From the NCBI RefSeq assembly GCF_016863555.1, contig NZ_BOPC01000003.1, positions 23,601 through 87,600 on the forward strand: a stretch of 64,000 nt of DNA, read 5' to 3'. Every line of letters starts with the position of its first letter. The first letter of the stretch is position 1. This DNA is from Micromonospora qiuiae. Lineage in GTDB: Bacteria; Actinomycetota; Actinomycetes; Mycobacteriales; Micromonosporaceae. The notes under the pieces are model-generated. The model had not been told where the DNA came from. It worked only from the letters and a program-made list of their open reading frames with translations, and made no database searches. Shown one piece after another: positions 24,787 to 34,808 of this stretch. The translations under genes were made by a program, and so were the position numbers.

Positions 24787-26012
24787 CCTTGCCTCCTCGT
24801 CGCGGCCTGCCGCCGCCGTCGTACTCCCTGGTCGATCTCGTGGTGCAGGGCCGCCGGCAGGTCGAGCCGGGGTAGCGCCGCCACGGCCAGGTCGAGCAGT
24901 TCGGCGGCGGCGCAGGCCAGCGCCGGGTCACCCAGCCCTTGCCGGGCGGCCACGCGCCAGCTTCCGGCCACCGGCATGCTCACCGCGGCCGCCGCGTCGA
25001 CCGTGTCGGCGCCGCTGAACAGGGCGGCGAGCACCGCCAGCGGCAGCGTCCAGTCGCGTCCCGGCTGCGCGTCCAGATAACGCAGTTCGAGGTAGCCGCG
25101 CGGTCGTACCGGTGGGAAGAGGGTGCTCACGTGGTACTCCAGGTCATCGACAGTGGGCGGCCGGGGCAGCGCGCCGTCGAGCCAGTCGGCGAACGTCACG
25201 TTTCGCGGTGGGATCCAGTCGCCGTCGTCGCGCACGCAGAGCAGCGGGGCGCCGAGAACGTACGCGGTCCACGCGGTGACCGGGTCCGCGTCGGCGCCCG
25301 GGGTCCAGACCGGGGCGGTGCGGGCCGGGTCGATGCGCCACCAGGTCACCATCCGCGCCGACGCCCACCCGGTGTCCCGGCCGGCGTGCCGGCCGGCGGT
25401 GGCGAAGGCGGCCAGCAGCGGCGGGCCGACCGCGTGCACCAGCGCCCAGCGGGCGGCGAGTTGCTCGGGCTCGCCCGCGTCCAGACAGACCTGTAGACCG
25501 GCGGTGCTGTACATCATCGTTCGCCCGGCCGGGCCACGCCGGTCGAAGACCTGACGCATGGCGCGGTAGCGCGGAGTGTCGAGCACCGGCCGGGGTGAGC
25601 GGTACGGGTCGATCCCGGCCCGGCCGAGGCACAGGCCGGCCGCCTCCAGCAGTCGGGTGAGCTGAGCGATGTCGGACTGGGCGGCCTCGACCAGAGCGGC
25701 GACCGAGGCCCGCGGCGGGGTGGAGATCTCCAGTTGGCCACCGGGCTCGACGGTCACCGCACCGCCCCGGAGCAGTCGCCGGGCGGGGCTGGCCGGATCC
25801 AGCGTGGTGGGGCTGTAGGGGCCCAACGCCGCGGCCAGCCGCGCGGCGCCGACGGGTCTGGCGGGATCGACGGCGTCGTGAACCGTCCATTCGAGCTCGA
25901 CCCCGGTGTAGGTCGGCGGGCCGGTCTTGAAGCAGATCCGGGCGAGGTGCCGAGCGGCGGCGGCGCGGTCGCGCAGCACCACGACGCGGTCCAGTTCCGG
26001 CGACATCACCAT
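24783..26012 (-). CDS. egtA: Glutamate-cysteine ligase of ergothioneine synthesis
   Basis: 409 residues from the ATG at 26012, with GGAAGGG nine bases upstream; a longer frame to 26072 lacks support. It belongs to the GshA/EgtA group: YTGVELEWTVHD, VTVEPGGQLEIST with the Mg-binding acidic residues, and MMYSTAGLQVCLDAGE. It makes gamma-glutamylcysteine for EgtB. It is the first gene of the operon. The fifth gene of many ergothioneine loci, the PLP-dependent lyase egtE, is not present next to the cluster or elsewhere in this window. Confidence 0.93.
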   Translation of the reverse strand: MVMSPELDRVVVLRDRAAAARHLARICFKTGPPTYTGVELEWTVHDAVDPARPVGAARLAAALGPYSPTTLDPASPARRLLRGGAVTVEPGGQLEISTPPRASVAALVEAAQSDIAQLTRLLEAAGLCLGRAGIDPYRSPRPVLDTPRYRAMRQVFDRRGPAGRTMMYSTAGLQVCLDAGEPEQLAARWALVHAVGPPLLAAFATAGRHAGRDTGWASARMVTWWRIDPARTAPVWTPGADADPVTAWTAYVLGAPLLCVRDDGDWIPPRNVTFADWLDGALPRPPTVDDLEYHVSTLFPPVRPRGYLELRYLDAQPGRDWTLPLAVLAALFSGADTVDAAAAVSMPVAGSWRVAARQGLGDPALACAAAELLDLAVAALPRLDLPAALHHEIDQGVRRRRQAATRRQG

Positions 26013-26116
26013 GCGACGGCCCTTCCGGCGGCGATCCGGCGCTGCCACCGTAATCCGCCCCGGTGACATCACCGGGTATTCGGCGGCTACCCCTCCTGTC
26101 CATCAGTAGTCAATCA

Positions 26117-26145
26117 CACACCGAAGGTGATTCACCTCCGGTGTG
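26117..26145. terminator. 29-bp near-perfect dyad between the egt operon and the sigma/membrane-protein genes
   Basis: CACACCG-A-AGGTGA and TCACCT-C-CGGTGTG are complementary except for one A/C pair. It lies 50 bases past the stop of the 26195 gene and 105 bases before the egtA start, on the same strand as both. It can be a terminator of the sigma-factor transcript or an operator for egtABCD; the nearly loop-free centre favours a protein-binding dyad. Confidence 0.45.
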
Positions 26146-26194
26146 GGTGACCGATCCGGGTTTCGGCACGCCGGCCCGACGTCGGCGCGGATGT

Positions 26195-26950
26195 TCAGGA
26201 TTCGGTGCCGTTGGTGCTCGCGTCCGGCTCGGGCTCCTGCCTGGCCAGCCAATTCGGGTCGGTCTCGGCCAGCAGTTGCCGGCAGTAGGCCGGAACGTGC
26301 TCGGCACCACCGGCCGCAGTCACGAGTTCGTCGAAGCCGGGCGTGCGTAGTGCCTTCTCCCGTTGGCGCTCGGGCTTAGACAGGTACGCCTTGCAGCGCC
26401 CGGAGTTCCCCCGCCCGAGGTGGGCCGTCGCCCTCGGCTCCGCCTCGATGGGTACGGGGCTTGCCGAGGTCGGCGCGGGCGCGGCACCGCTCGGCGCTCC
26501 GGTCGGCGTCGGCGTCCGGCCGCCGGGCCGGTCGGCGGTGGGGGTTGCGGGGACACCGGTGGGCACCGGCGCGACCGTGGCGGACGCCGGAGGCGGAGGC
26601 GGCGGCGCCTCCGTACGGTCCAGGTTGGCCGCCGCCAGCGCGGCGCCCGCGGTGGCGGTGGCCGCCAGGCCGGCGAGCCAGAGCACCACACCGGCGGTGA
26701 ACCGACGCCGAAGCGGCCGGGCCGCCGGTGCCCCGGCGGCGGCCTGCCGGGCCGCACGGAACGCGGCGAGCGCCGCCTCTTCGCCGGCGAGTTCCCGTGG
26801 ACGAGGTGGGGCGGCGGCAGCCCGCAACAGCCCCGCCAGCGGATCCGGCGGCCCGGACGGCGGTGCTCCGGCCCACGGCCCGCGGGCGTCGTCGAGCAGC
26901 CGCTCATGCTCCGCTCGGTCACCGGACCGAGCCAGCCAGCGCAGGATCAT
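26195..26950 (-). CDS. Single-pass membrane protein coupled to the sigma factor (possible anti-sigma partner)
   Basis: 251 residues from the ATG at 26950, chosen because GGGGAG precedes it by seven bases; an ATG at 26965 is also possible. A charged N-terminus of ~85 residues is followed by one hydrophobic helix (GVVLWLAGLAATATAGAALAA), a Pro/Thr-rich stretch and a C-terminal domain with two cysteines (GRCKAYLS, VPAYCRQLL). It begins within 20 bp of the sigma-factor stop. That arrangement (cytoplasmic head, single helix, external tail) and its position are those of an anti-sigma factor, but the HxxxCxxC zinc motif is absent. The name is therefore only a suggestion. Confidence 0.6.
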   Translation of the reverse strand: MILRWLARSGDRAEHERLLDDARGPWAGAPPSGPPDPLAGLLRAAAAPPRPRELAGEEAALAAFRAARQAAAGAPAARPLRRRFTAGVVLWLAGLAATATAGAALAAANLDRTEAPPPPPPASATVAPVPTGVPATPTADRPGGRTPTPTGAPSGAAPAPTSASPVPIEAEPRATAHLGRGNSGRCKAYLSKPERQREKALRTPGFDELVTAAGGAEHVPAYCRQLLAETDPNWLARQEPEPDASTNGTES

Positions 26951-26966
26951 GCACGGTCTCCCCATG

Positions 26967-27590
26967 TCAACCGTCCACCGATTCGGTGCGCGGCGCCTTC
27001 GGCGACAGGCCGGTACGGGGACCCGGCGCCCTCCGACCGGACGACGTGGCGGCCTCGGCTCGCTGGTCGAGCAGCAGCGCCAACCGTCGCAGTCCCCGGT
27101 GGGCGGCGGTGCGTACCGCCCCGGCCCGGCGGCCGAGTATCCGTCCGGCGGTCGCGGCGTCGAGCCCGACGACCGCCCGTAGCAGAACCGCCTCGGCCTC
27201 CCGGGGCGGCAAATTCGCGATCATGGCCAGGGCGGCCTCGGTGCCGAGGCTCTCTCCGGCGCGTTCGGCGGTGTCGGCGTCCCCGGCCAACTCGGCGAGT
27301 TCCTGGACCGGCACCGACACCGCCGGGCGGCGGCGCTGCCGGCGCAGATGATCCATGGCCCGGTTGCGTCCGATAGTGACGACCCAGGCCCGGAACTCCC
27401 CACCGGTGAAGTGGGGCAGGTCGCGCGCCACCTGAAGCCACGTCTCCGACGCGACGTCCTCGGCGTCCGCGCCGACCAGGACGGTCAGGTAACGCAGCAG
27501 GCCAGGCTGAAGGCCACGGTAGAGAAGGCGAAAGGCGTCCTCGTCGCCGGCCTGGGCCGCCTCGACGGCCTGGCTCAGCTCACCGGTCAT
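26967..27590 (-). CDS. RNA polymerase sigma factor, ECF/sigma-70 family
   Basis: 207 residues from the ATG at 27590; the longer frame upstream is low-complexity. Region 2 is clear: FRLLYRGLQPGLLRYLTVLVG, then AEDVASETWLQVARDL and FRAWVVTIGRNRAMDHLRRQRRR. Region 4 has LPPREAEAVLLRAVVGLDAATAGRILGRRAGAVRTAAHRGLRRLA, a helix-turn-helix. It probably drives a small stress or envelope regulon with the adjacent membrane protein as partner. The gene is divergent from a Ser/Thr kinase. Confidence 0.9.
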   Translation of the reverse strand: MTGELSQAVEAAQAGDEDAFRLLYRGLQPGLLRYLTVLVGADAEDVASETWLQVARDLPHFTGGEFRAWVVTIGRNRAMDHLRRQRRRPAVSVPVQELAELAGDADTAERAGESLGTEAALAMIANLPPREAEAVLLRAVVGLDAATAGRILGRRAGAVRTAAHRGLRRLALLLDQRAEAATSSGRRAPGPRTGLSPKAPRTESVDG

Positions 27591-27988
27591 GGCCCTGCCG
27601 CTTCCGTTCCACCGGCCCTCTCGTGGGACGTCCGCCGGGCCGGCGCGCGCTGCGCGGGCCCGGACCTTTGTGGGCCGGACCTGCTCCCCCGGTCCGCCCC
27701 CGTCGACCCGTCCGCCAGTTGACTGACAGGTCGGCGCCGCTGACCGGACGAGCAGATGAACGGCTGCCGGCCGGACGGCGAATCGACGGTACACGACGCC
27801 GCCCGGCGGCCGGCGGCGCCTCCGCGCCCCGACGGCAGCGGTATCTCCCCCGGTGCGCCCGGCGGGAGCAACCTGTGACACCATGTGTCGGCAGGGTCAC
27901 GCAAAGGCCCACGACCAGGCCGCTCGACGCCCCCGAATCCCGGACCCGCAAACGCGTGGTCCACGACCACTGTGGGTACGGTGGAACC
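27591..27988. promoter_or_regulatory. 398-bp divergent region between the sigma factor and the Ser/Thr kinase genes
   Basis: No gene is visible here. Just before the kinase start the sequence GGTACGGTGGAACC precedes GTG with no Shine-Dalgarno; TACGGT could be a -10 box for a leaderless mRNA. A small dyad (GACAC-CAT-GTGTC) lies near 27886-27898. I could not identify an autoregulatory ECF promoter with confidence. Confidence 0.3.
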
Positions 27989-29362
27989 GTGTTGTCTTCG
28001 GAGGTCGTACTCAGCGGTCGTTACCGCCTGGACGAGCGTGTCGCCACCGGCGGCATGGGGGACGTCTGGCGCGGCACCGATCTGATCCTGGGCCGGCAGG
28101 TCGCGGTCAAGGTGCTGCTGCCCTCACTGGTCTCCGACCCCGACTTCATCGCCCGGTTCCGGGCCGAGGCCCGGATCATGGCGGCGCTGCGCCATCCGGG
28201 GATCGTCCAGGTCTTCGACTGCGGCGAGGACGATCTGCCCGACGGAGGCCGGGCCGACTACCTGGTCATGGAATTCGTCACCGGCGTGCCGCTGTCGAAG
28301 CGGATCGAGGCCGAGGGCCGCCTGACCGTGAGCGAGACCATGTCGGTCGTGGCGCAGGCGGCGCAGGCCTTGCACGCCGCCCATCTCGGCGGGATCGTGC
28401 ACCGCGACGTCAAGCCGAGCAATCTGCTGGTGCAGGAGAACGGTTCGGTCGTCCTCGTCGACTTCGGCGTCGCCCGCTCGACCAATGTGACCAGCATCAC
28501 CAGCACGAACGCGGTCCCCGGCACCGCGCTCTACATGGCGCCCGAGCAGGCAGCCGGGCGTCCGGTCTCCGGCGCGACCGACCTGTACGCCCTCGGCGCG
28601 GTCGCCTACTGCTGCCTGACCGGCAGCCCGCCGTTCACCGGCGACAATCCGCTCCAGGTGGCCGTCCGGCATCTCGACGACCCGCCACCGGAACTGCCGC
28701 ACGACATTCCGGAGGCGGTACGCGTCCTGGTCGCCCAAGCTCTGGCCAAAGACCCCGCCGATCGGTTCAGCAGCGGCGCGGCGATGGCGGAGGCCGCCCG
28801 GACGGCGGTGTCGGACAGCTCCCTGCCGACCGCGATGGTGCCGGCCGCCGCGGCGCTGCGCGACGCCGGGCCGGAGACCCGGGCCGACGTCACGGCGGCG
28901 GACGCCCCGCCGGCCGGCCGCGGGGGCCGTCGCGGCACGCTGATCGGCGCGCTCACCGCCGTGACGGTCGGGCTGGTCGCGCTCGGTGCCGCGCTCAACG
29001 CGGCGACCACAGCCGACACTCCCGCGGTGACGGTGCCGACCAACTTGCCGGGCACCGAGACCAGCCTTGAGGCGGAGCCGTTGCCGAGCGAGGACCAGAG
29101 CGCGCCGGCCGCGCCTCCCTCGTACCGTCCGACCGGCTCGACGGCCACCCCGACCGGGTCCCGGTCACCGTCACCAACCACGACGCAGCCCCACACGCCG
29201 ACCACACCCGAGTCGCCCGATCCGACGCCGTCCAACGATGGTCCGACCGACGGCCCGGGCACCCCCACGCCCCCGCCGCCGAGCACGCCGCCGGCGAGCA
29301 CGCCGCCGGCGACCAGCGCCGCACCTCCCGGGGACGGCGGCGGGGAGGGAAACGCCGGCTAG
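27989..29362 (+). CDS. Membrane Ser/Thr protein kinase (PknB-like)
   Basis: 457 residues with GTG start. The kinase domain is complete: glycine loop ATGGMGDVWRG at ~19-29, Lys41 in VAVKVLLP, catalytic loop IVHRDVKPSNLL with Asp140, DFG at 158-160 and the APE motif in YMAPEQAAG. A single membrane helix (LIGALTAVTVGLVALGAALNA) lies near residue 320. The extracellular part is a Thr/Pro/Ser-rich unstructured tail with no PASTA domains, so the ligand type differs from PknB. The tail ends in acidic, Gly-rich residues. It is divergent from a sigma-factor/membrane-protein pair, which could be phosphorylation targets. Confidence 0.93.
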   Translation: MLSSEVVLSGRYRLDERVATGGMGDVWRGTDLILGRQVAVKVLLPSLVSDPDFIARFRAEARIMAALRHPGIVQVFDCGEDDLPDGGRADYLVMEFVTGVPLSKRIEAEGRLTVSETMSVVAQAAQALHAAHLGGIVHRDVKPSNLLVQENGSVVLVDFGVARSTNVTSITSTNAVPGTALYMAPEQAAGRPVSGATDLYALGAVAYCCLTGSPPFTGDNPLQVAVRHLDDPPPELPHDIPEAVRVLVAQALAKDPADRFSSGAAMAEAARTAVSDSSLPTAMVPAAAALRDAGPETRADVTAADAPPAGRGGRRGTLIGALTAVTVGLVALGAALNAATTADTPAVTVPTNLPGTETSLEAEPLPSEDQSAPAAPPSYRPTGSTATPTGSRSPSPTTTQPHTPTTPESPDPTPSNDGPTDGPGTPTPPPPSTPPASTPPATSAAPPGDGGGEGNAG

Positions 29363-29470
29363 TTCCCATGCCTCGCGATTTTCCCGGAAATCACCGAATC
29401 GGACATCCGGCATAACAGCACGCTTTAGTCTGCTCACGTGCGGTTATCGCCAACTGTTCGGGAGTCCCGG

Positions 29471-30733
29471 GTGAGTGTGGAGAAATTGGTCGTCATCGGC
29501 CAGGGTTACGTCGGCCTACCGCTGGCGATACGGGCCGCCGAAGCCGGCTTGGACGTGGTCGGCCTCGATGTCGACGCCGACCGGGTCAAGCGGCTCGCCT
29601 CGGGCGAGTCGTTCGTGGCGGACATACCCGCCGATCGGCTCGGCCGGGCGTTGGGCAGTGGTCGCTACCGCCCGAGCAGCGAGTACGCGGATGCCGAGTT
29701 CTTCGACATCTGCGTGATCACCGTGCCCACGCCGCTGCGGGACGGCACGCCGGACCTCAGCTTCGTCGAGCAGGCGGGCACCGGCATCGGGCCGTATCTG
29801 CGGCCGGGCTGCACGGTGATCCTGGAGTCGACCACCTACCCGGGCACCACGGAGGAGTTGCTGCGGCCGCTGCTGGAGTCGGCCAGCGGACTGCACAGCC
29901 CCGGCGATTTCCACCTCGGCTACAGCCCCGAGCGGATCGACCCCGGCAACCCGACCTGGCGGCTGGAGAACACCCCGAAGGTTGTCTCCGGAGTGGACGC
30001 TGCCTCCCTGGCCCGGGTCGACGGCTTCTACCGTCGGCTGGTGCAGCGGACCGTCCCGGTGGACTCCACCCGGGTGGCCGAGTTGACGAAGCTCATCGAG
30101 AACACTTTCCGCCAGGTCAACATCGCTCTGGTCAACGAGCTGACCATGCTCTCGCATCAGTTGGACATCGACGTCTGGCAGGCGATCGAGGCGGCCGAGA
30201 CGAAGCCGTTCGGTTTCATGCCGTTCCGGCCCGGCCCAGGGGTCGGCGGCCACTGCCTGCCGATCGACCCCTGCTACCTGTCCTGGCAGGTGAAGCGCCG
30301 CCTCGGCCGGCAGTTCCGGTTCATCGAACTGGCCAACGACGTCAATCACGAGATGCCCGAGCACGTGGCACAGCGGGTGATGGCGGGGCTGAACCGGTCC
30401 GGCCGGTCGGTCAGCGGTGCCCGGCTGCTGCTGCTCGGCCTGACGTACAAGCGCAACACCGCCGACATGCGCGACTCGCCCGCCGTGGAGGTGGCCCGCC
30501 GGTTGCGGGAGTTGGGCGGCGAGGTCCGCGCGGTGGAGCCGTACGCCGAGCCGCACCACCTCCCCGACGGGGTGCTGACGGTCGACCTGACCGAGCCGGA
30601 GGTACGCGCGGCAGACGCCGTGGTGGTGATCACCGACCACGATGTCTTCGACTACGACCTGGTGGGCCGGCACGCGCGCTACGTCTTCGACACCCGCAAC
30701 CGCTGCACCGGCCCCACCGTCGAACGCCTCTAG
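29471..30733 (+). CDS. UDP-sugar/nucleotide-sugar 6-dehydrogenase (WecC/UDP-GlcNAc or ManNAc dehydrogenase type)
   Basis: 420 residues from the GTG at 29471, which has GGGAG six bases upstream; GTG 29438 would add 11 residues. Motifs: VVIGQGYVGLPLAIRAAEAG for NAD, CVITVPTPL, ESTTYPGTTEELL, and the catalytic Cys in GPGVGGHCLPIDPCYLSW. The C-terminal domain has LGLTYKRNTADMRDSPAVEV. The long TLIEN-type helix and the GHCLPIDP motif fit enzymes oxidising UDP-N-acetyl hexosamines to uronic acids. It supplies a sugar acid for a surface polymer. Its last 4 bases overlap the convergent ABC permease gene. Confidence 0.9.
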   Translation: MSVEKLVVIGQGYVGLPLAIRAAEAGLDVVGLDVDADRVKRLASGESFVADIPADRLGRALGSGRYRPSSEYADAEFFDICVITVPTPLRDGTPDLSFVEQAGTGIGPYLRPGCTVILESTTYPGTTEELLRPLLESASGLHSPGDFHLGYSPERIDPGNPTWRLENTPKVVSGVDAASLARVDGFYRRLVQRTVPVDSTRVAELTKLIENTFRQVNIALVNELTMLSHQLDIDVWQAIEAAETKPFGFMPFRPGPGVGGHCLPIDPCYLSWQVKRRLGRQFRFIELANDVNHEMPEHVAQRVMAGLNRSGRSVSGARLLLLGLTYKRNTADMRDSPAVEVARRLRELGGEVRAVEPYAEPHHLPDGVLTVDLTEPEVRAADAVVVITDHDVFDYDLVGRHARYVFDTRNRCTGPTVERL

Positions 30734-33204
30734 TCCGCGAGCGCCTCCACCACCGGCACGGCCAGCGCCCGTCGGGCCGGCAGCACCGACGCCGCCAGTG
30801 CCGCCAGCACCGCCACGGTGAGGATGCCGCCGAGCTGTCCCCACGGCACGACCAGGGTGAACTCGCCGCCGATGCGGGCGACCAGGGCCATCGCCCCGGC
30901 GGCGACCCCGGTACCCAGGGCCACCCCGAGCACCGCCCCGACCAGCGCGGTGAGCACCGCCTCGGCGGCCAGCATCGCTCGCATCCGTCCTCCGGTCAGT
31001 CCGACGGCCCGCAGCACCGCGTTCTCCCGGGTCCGCTCCATCACCGACAGACTCAGCGTGTTCGCCACGCCGACCAGCGCGATCACCACGGCCAGGCCGA
31101 GCAGCGCGATCACGAAGGCCAGCAGCATGTCCACGGTCCCGGTGAGCGTCCGCTTGTACGCCGCCTGGTCCAACAGGTTGACCGTCGGGTAGTCGGCCAG
31201 CACCTCCTCGATCGCGGTCCGGGCCGACGCGGCCGGCACCCCCGCGGCCGGGTCGACCTCGGCCAGGTAGCCCCGCACGTCGGGAAAGAGACGGGTGAAG
31301 TCGGCGGCGACCAGATCGACCACCTGGCCGGGTGGCCCCAACGACTGCTCCCGGCCGGCCCCGGTCACCACGGCCGCCACCTCGAACGGCTGTCCGCGCA
31401 GGGTGACGGTGTCGCCGACCGACCAGCCCCGCCGCGTCGCCAACTCCCGGTGCACCAGCACCCGGCCCGGCCCGAGCCGGTCGACCCGGCCGGCCACGCT
31501 GTCGAGCCGCTGGCCGACCAGCGCCGGGTCGCTGGCGCGGAACTCGAGATCGTCGACGATGTGCGTACGCGGCTCGTGCACCACACCCAACTCGGGCCGG
31601 GCGGCGAGCGCGTCGACCACCCCGGCGGGCAGGTCGATGCCGATCCCGGTCACCACGAAGTCCACGCCCACCTGGGCGTCCACGGCGCGCTCGATGGCGA
31701 CCTTGGTGCTGCGCGCACCGACCACGAAGGACGCGACCAGACTTATGCCGATCACCAGGGCGGTGGCGGTCGCGGCCACCCGCCGTGGATTGCGGATCGC
31801 GTTGGCCACGGCGAGCGCGGCGGTGACCCCGAGGAGCCGTCGGGCGGGGGCGCCGAACACCCGGACCAGCGCCGGCACCAGGACCGGGCCGAACAGAACG
31901 ATGCCGAGGAAGCTCAGCACCCCGCCGAGGGCGACCAGCACGAAGTGACCGGCGGAGGCCGCGCCGACCAGGGCCGCGACGCCGAGGGCGAGAATCACCG
32001 CCCCGAGGGCCAGACGTGCCCGTCCGGCGGGACGGGTGACCTGCACGGCCGCGTCGGTCAGCGCCGCCACCGGCGCCACCCGGGTGCCGTGCCAGGCCGG
32101 CACGAGGGCCGCGCCGACGGTGAGCGCGGTGCCGGCGACGAGGCAGCCCACCACCGTGCCGGCGGTGATGGTCAGGTCGCCGTGCAGCGGGACGGTCAGC
32201 CGCGCCATCAGCGCGGTCATCCCGGCCGCCAGCCCGACCCCGACCGCCACACCGAGCACCGAGGCGGCCAGGCCGACCAGCCCCGACTCCAGCAGGGTCG
32301 CCCGGAACACCTGCCCCCGGGTGGCGCCGACCAGGCGCAGCAGCGCGGTACGCCGGGAACGCTGGGCGAGCACGATCGTGAACGTGTTGGCGATGACGAA
32401 CGCGGCCACCACCACCGCCACCCCGGCGAAGGTGAGCAGCACCACGTTGAACTGGTTGAGATCGCGCACCGCGTCGGCGACGGCCTTGTCGAGGATCGCC
32501 TGCCGGGTGCGTACGGTCGGTCCCGGCCCGACAGCCGTGGCGATCCGTTCGGCGAGCACCTGGTCGGAGACCCCCGGGTCGGCGGCCACCATGATCCGGC
32601 CGAAGCCCTCGTCGCCGGAGACCGCGAGCGCGTCAGCGCCGACCAGGCCGACGAACGGCCCCCCGATGTCCCGCGCGGTGTTGGCGACATCCACCGCGCC
32701 CACCAGCGTGTACGGTCGGGCCGCGCCACTGGCACCGCCGACGCGGACCGGGGCGCCCAACTCGAAGCCCTCCTCGGCAACGGTCCGCTCGTCGAGCACC
32801 ACCTCTCCGGGACGGGCGGGCAGCCGCCCGGCCACCAGGTCGTACGACTGGAGGGCGGGGTCGGTGGGCACGGCGGCGAGGACCCCGAAGCCGAGCACCG
32901 GTCGGCCGTCCGAACCGACCACTCCGGCCGTGGCGGTCAGCTCGCCCTCGGCGGCGCGTACCCCGTCGACCGTGCGCACCCGCTCGACCAGTGACGCCGG
33001 AAGCGGTGCCCGGCTGGCGTAGACACCGACGTCGGTGTGCCGGTCGAAGGCGGCTGCCCGGTCGTACGTGCCGGCCCGCATCCCGTCAACGAAGATCAGC
33101 GTGCCGGCGATGAAGGCCACCCCGAGCACGACGGCCAGGGCGGACATCAGCATGCGCAGCGCCTCGGCGCGCACCGAACGCAGGGTCATCCGGAGCATGT
33201 TCAC
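30730..33204 (-). CDS. MacB/FtsX-type ABC transporter permease
   Basis: 824 residues from the GTG at 33204, whose GTGA overlaps the ATPase stop by 4 bp; ATG at 33198 is the alternative. The protein has the duplicated layout: an N-terminal helix and a large extracellular segment, three helices ([24 protein letters not shown] and following), a linker with more helices, a second extracellular domain, and a final FtsX block ([31 protein letters not shown], ending in [17 protein letters not shown]). This is the form used for export of lipids, peptides or antibiotics. The adjacent histidine kinase and regulator may sense the compound. Confidence 0.92.
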   Translation of the reverse strand: MNMLRMTLRSVRAEALRMLMSALAVVLGVAFIAGTLIFVDGMRAGTYDRAAAFDRHTDVGVYASRAPLPASLVERVRTVDGVRAAEGELTATAGVVGSDGRPVLGFGVLAAVPTDPALQSYDLVAGRLPARPGEVVLDERTVAEEGFELGAPVRVGGASGAARPYTLVGAVDVANTARDIGGPFVGLVGADALAVSGDEGFGRIMVAADPGVSDQVLAERIATAVGPGPTVRTRQAILDKAVADAVRDLNQFNVVLLTFAGVAVVVAAFVIANTFTIVLAQRSRRTALLRLVGATRGQVFRATLLESGLVGLAASVLGVAVGVGLAAGMTALMARLTVPLHGDLTITAGTVVGCLVAGTALTVGAALVPAWHGTRVAPVAALTDAAVQVTRPAGRARLALGAVILALGVAALVGAASAGHFVLVALGGVLSFLGIVLFGPVLVPALVRVFGAPARRLLGVTAALAVANAIRNPRRVAATATALVIGISLVASFVVGARSTKVAIERAVDAQVGVDFVVTGIGIDLPAGVVDALAARPELGVVHEPRTHIVDDLEFRASDPALVGQRLDSVAGRVDRLGPGRVLVHRELATRRGWSVGDTVTLRGQPFEVAAVVTGAGREQSLGPPGQVVDLVAADFTRLFPDVRGYLAEVDPAAGVPAASARTAIEEVLADYPTVNLLDQAAYKRTLTGTVDMLLAFVIALLGLAVVIALVGVANTLSLSVMERTRENAVLRAVGLTGGRMRAMLAAEAVLTALVGAVLGVALGTGVAAGAMALVARIGGEFTLVVPWGQLGGILTVAVLAALAASVLPARRALAVPVVEALAD

Positions 33205-33992
33205 CGCCCCCGCACCGGCGTGGCGATCGGTCCGGCCGTCGCGTCCAGGTGGCCGAGCACGTCGAGGACCCGCTCGGCGGTCGGCTCGGCCAGGTCCCGG
33301 ACCAGCCGGCCGTCGGCGAGGAAGACCACCCGGTCGGCGCGGGCGGCGGCGACCGGATCGTGGGTCACCATCACCACCGTCTGCCCGAGGGTGTCGACCG
33401 CCTCGCGCAGCAGCCGGAGCAGATCCCCGCTGGCGCGGGAGTCCAGGTTGCCGGTCGGCTCGTCCGCGAAGATCACCCACGGCTTGGTGATCAGGGCCCG
33501 GGCCACGGCGACCCGCTGCTGCTGGCCGCCGGAGAGTTCGGCCGGGCGGTGCCGCAACCGGTCGCCGAGCCCGACCGCGACGACCACCTGGCGCAGCCAG
33601 GCCGGATCGGGCTGCCGGCCGGCGATGGCCAGCGGCAGCACGATGTTCTCCTCGGCGCTGAGCGTGGGCAGCAGGTTGAACCTCTGGAACACGAAGCCGA
33701 TCCGGTCGCGACGCAGCATGGTGAGCCGTCGGTCGTCCAGACGGCCCAGCTCGGCATCGCCCAGCCGAACGGTGCCGGCGGTGGGCCGGTCCAGGCCGGC
33801 CAGGCAGTGCATCAGCGTCGACTTGCCGGAGCCCGACGGGCCCATGATGGCGGTGAACCGGCCCGCGGCGAAATCGACGTCGACTCCATCGAGGGCGACG
33901 ACAGCGGCCGGGCCGCTGCCGTACTGCTTGCGCAGACCCCGGGTGGTGATGGCGATGCCGGCGGTGACGTGGGCGGGTGGTGCGTGGGACAC
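33201..33992 (-). CDS. ABC transporter ATP-binding protein (LolD/MacB type)
   Basis: 263 residues. Walker [11 protein letters not shown]-loop [16 protein letters not shown], signature LSGGQQQRV, Walker [14 protein letters not shown] and the switch His in VMVTHD are all intact. The [14 protein letters not shown] and DEPTGNLD variants are those of the LolD/MacB/FtsE group. The gene is coupled to the permease by a 4-bp overlap. It provides ATP-driven force for the permease, which acts as a mechanotransmitter in this class. Confidence 0.95.
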   Translation of the reverse strand: MSHAPPAHVTAGIAITTRGLRKQYGSGPAAVVALDGVDVDFAAGRFTAIMGPSGSGKSTLMHCLAGLDRPTAGTVRLGDAELGRLDDRRLTMLRRDRIGFVFQRFNLLPTLSAEENIVLPLAIAGRQPDPAWLRQVVVAVGLGDRLRHRPAELSGGQQQRVAVARALITKPWVIFADEPTGNLDSRASGDLLRLLREAVDTLGQTVVMVTHDPVAAARADRVVFLADGRLVRDLAEPTAERVLDVLGHLDATAGPIATPVRGR

Positions 33993-34124
33993 GTGCTGCT
34001 CCCGTACGACAGGTGGGTTTCTCGGACCCTTCCGACGCTATGGAGACCACAGCCCGTCGAGATCAACCCACGCGCTCGACCTTCGTCCGCCTCAGGTCGT
34101 CCGCGCCGGTCGCACCCGTACGCC

Positions 34125-34808
34125 TCAGGTCGTACGCCGGACCTGGACGCCGGGCGTGACCAGGCCACTCTCGTACGCCAGCACCACCGCCTGCACCCGG
34201 TCGCGCAGGTGCAGCTTGGCCAGGATCCGGCCGACGTGCGTCTTCACCGTCGCCTCGGCGACGTGCACCCGGCCGGCGATCTCGCTGTTGGACAGGCCCT
34301 CGGCGACCAGCAGCAGGATCTCCCGTTCCCGTTCGGTGAGCTGAGCCAGCCGGGGGTCCTCTGCGGGCCCGGTGCCGAGCTGGCCGGCGAACCGGTCGAG
34401 CAGCCGCCGGGTGATCGACGGGGCCACCACCGAGTCGCCCTGGGCGACGACCCGGATCGCGGCGAGCAGTTCCTCCGGCGGGACGTTCTTGAGCAGGAAA
34501 CCGCTCGCCCCGGCGCGCAACGCGGCGAACGCGTCGGCCTCGGTGTCGAAAGTGGTCAGCATCAACACCCTCGGCGGCCCGACCGGCCGGTCGGCGCAGA
34601 GTCGCCGGGTCGCCTCCACCCCGTCCATGGTCGGCATCCGGATGTCCATCACCACCACGTCGACCTCGACCCGGTCGAGCAGCCGCAGCGCGTCCGCGCC
34701 GTCGATCGCCTCGCCGACCACCTCGAGGTCGGGCTGGGAGTCCAGCACCATCCGGAAGCCGGCGCGGACCAGTGCCTGGTCGTCCACGATCGCCACGCGC
34801 ACCGTCAT
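34125..34808 (-). CDS. NarL/FixJ-type response regulator
   Basis: 227 residues from the ATG at 34808. Receiver: [17 protein letters not shown], phosphoacceptor in [21 protein letters not shown] and [11 protein letters not shown]. Output: LuxR-type helix-turn-helix with [43 protein letters not shown]. Its start overlaps the kinase stop by 4 bp. It most likely controls the ABC transporter genes 132 bp downstream, as is common for this arrangement. Confidence 0.95.
   Translation of the reverse strand: MTVRVAIVDDQALVRAGFRMVLDSQPDLEVVGEAIDGADALRLLDRVEVDVVVMDIRMPTMDGVEATRRLCADRPVGPPRVLMLTTFDTEADAFAALRAGASGFLLKNVPPEELLAAIRVVAQGDSVVAPSITRRLLDRFAGQLGTGPAEDPRLAQLTEREREILLLVAEGLSNSEIAGRVHVAEATVKTHVGRILAKLHLRDRVQAVVLAYESGLVTPGVQVRRTT

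Noticed and set aside
31450..32994. A 514-codon plus-strand frame opposite the ABC permease
   Set aside because: The composition is His/Gly/Arg/Asp-rich noise, and the permease frame has complete FtsX topology.
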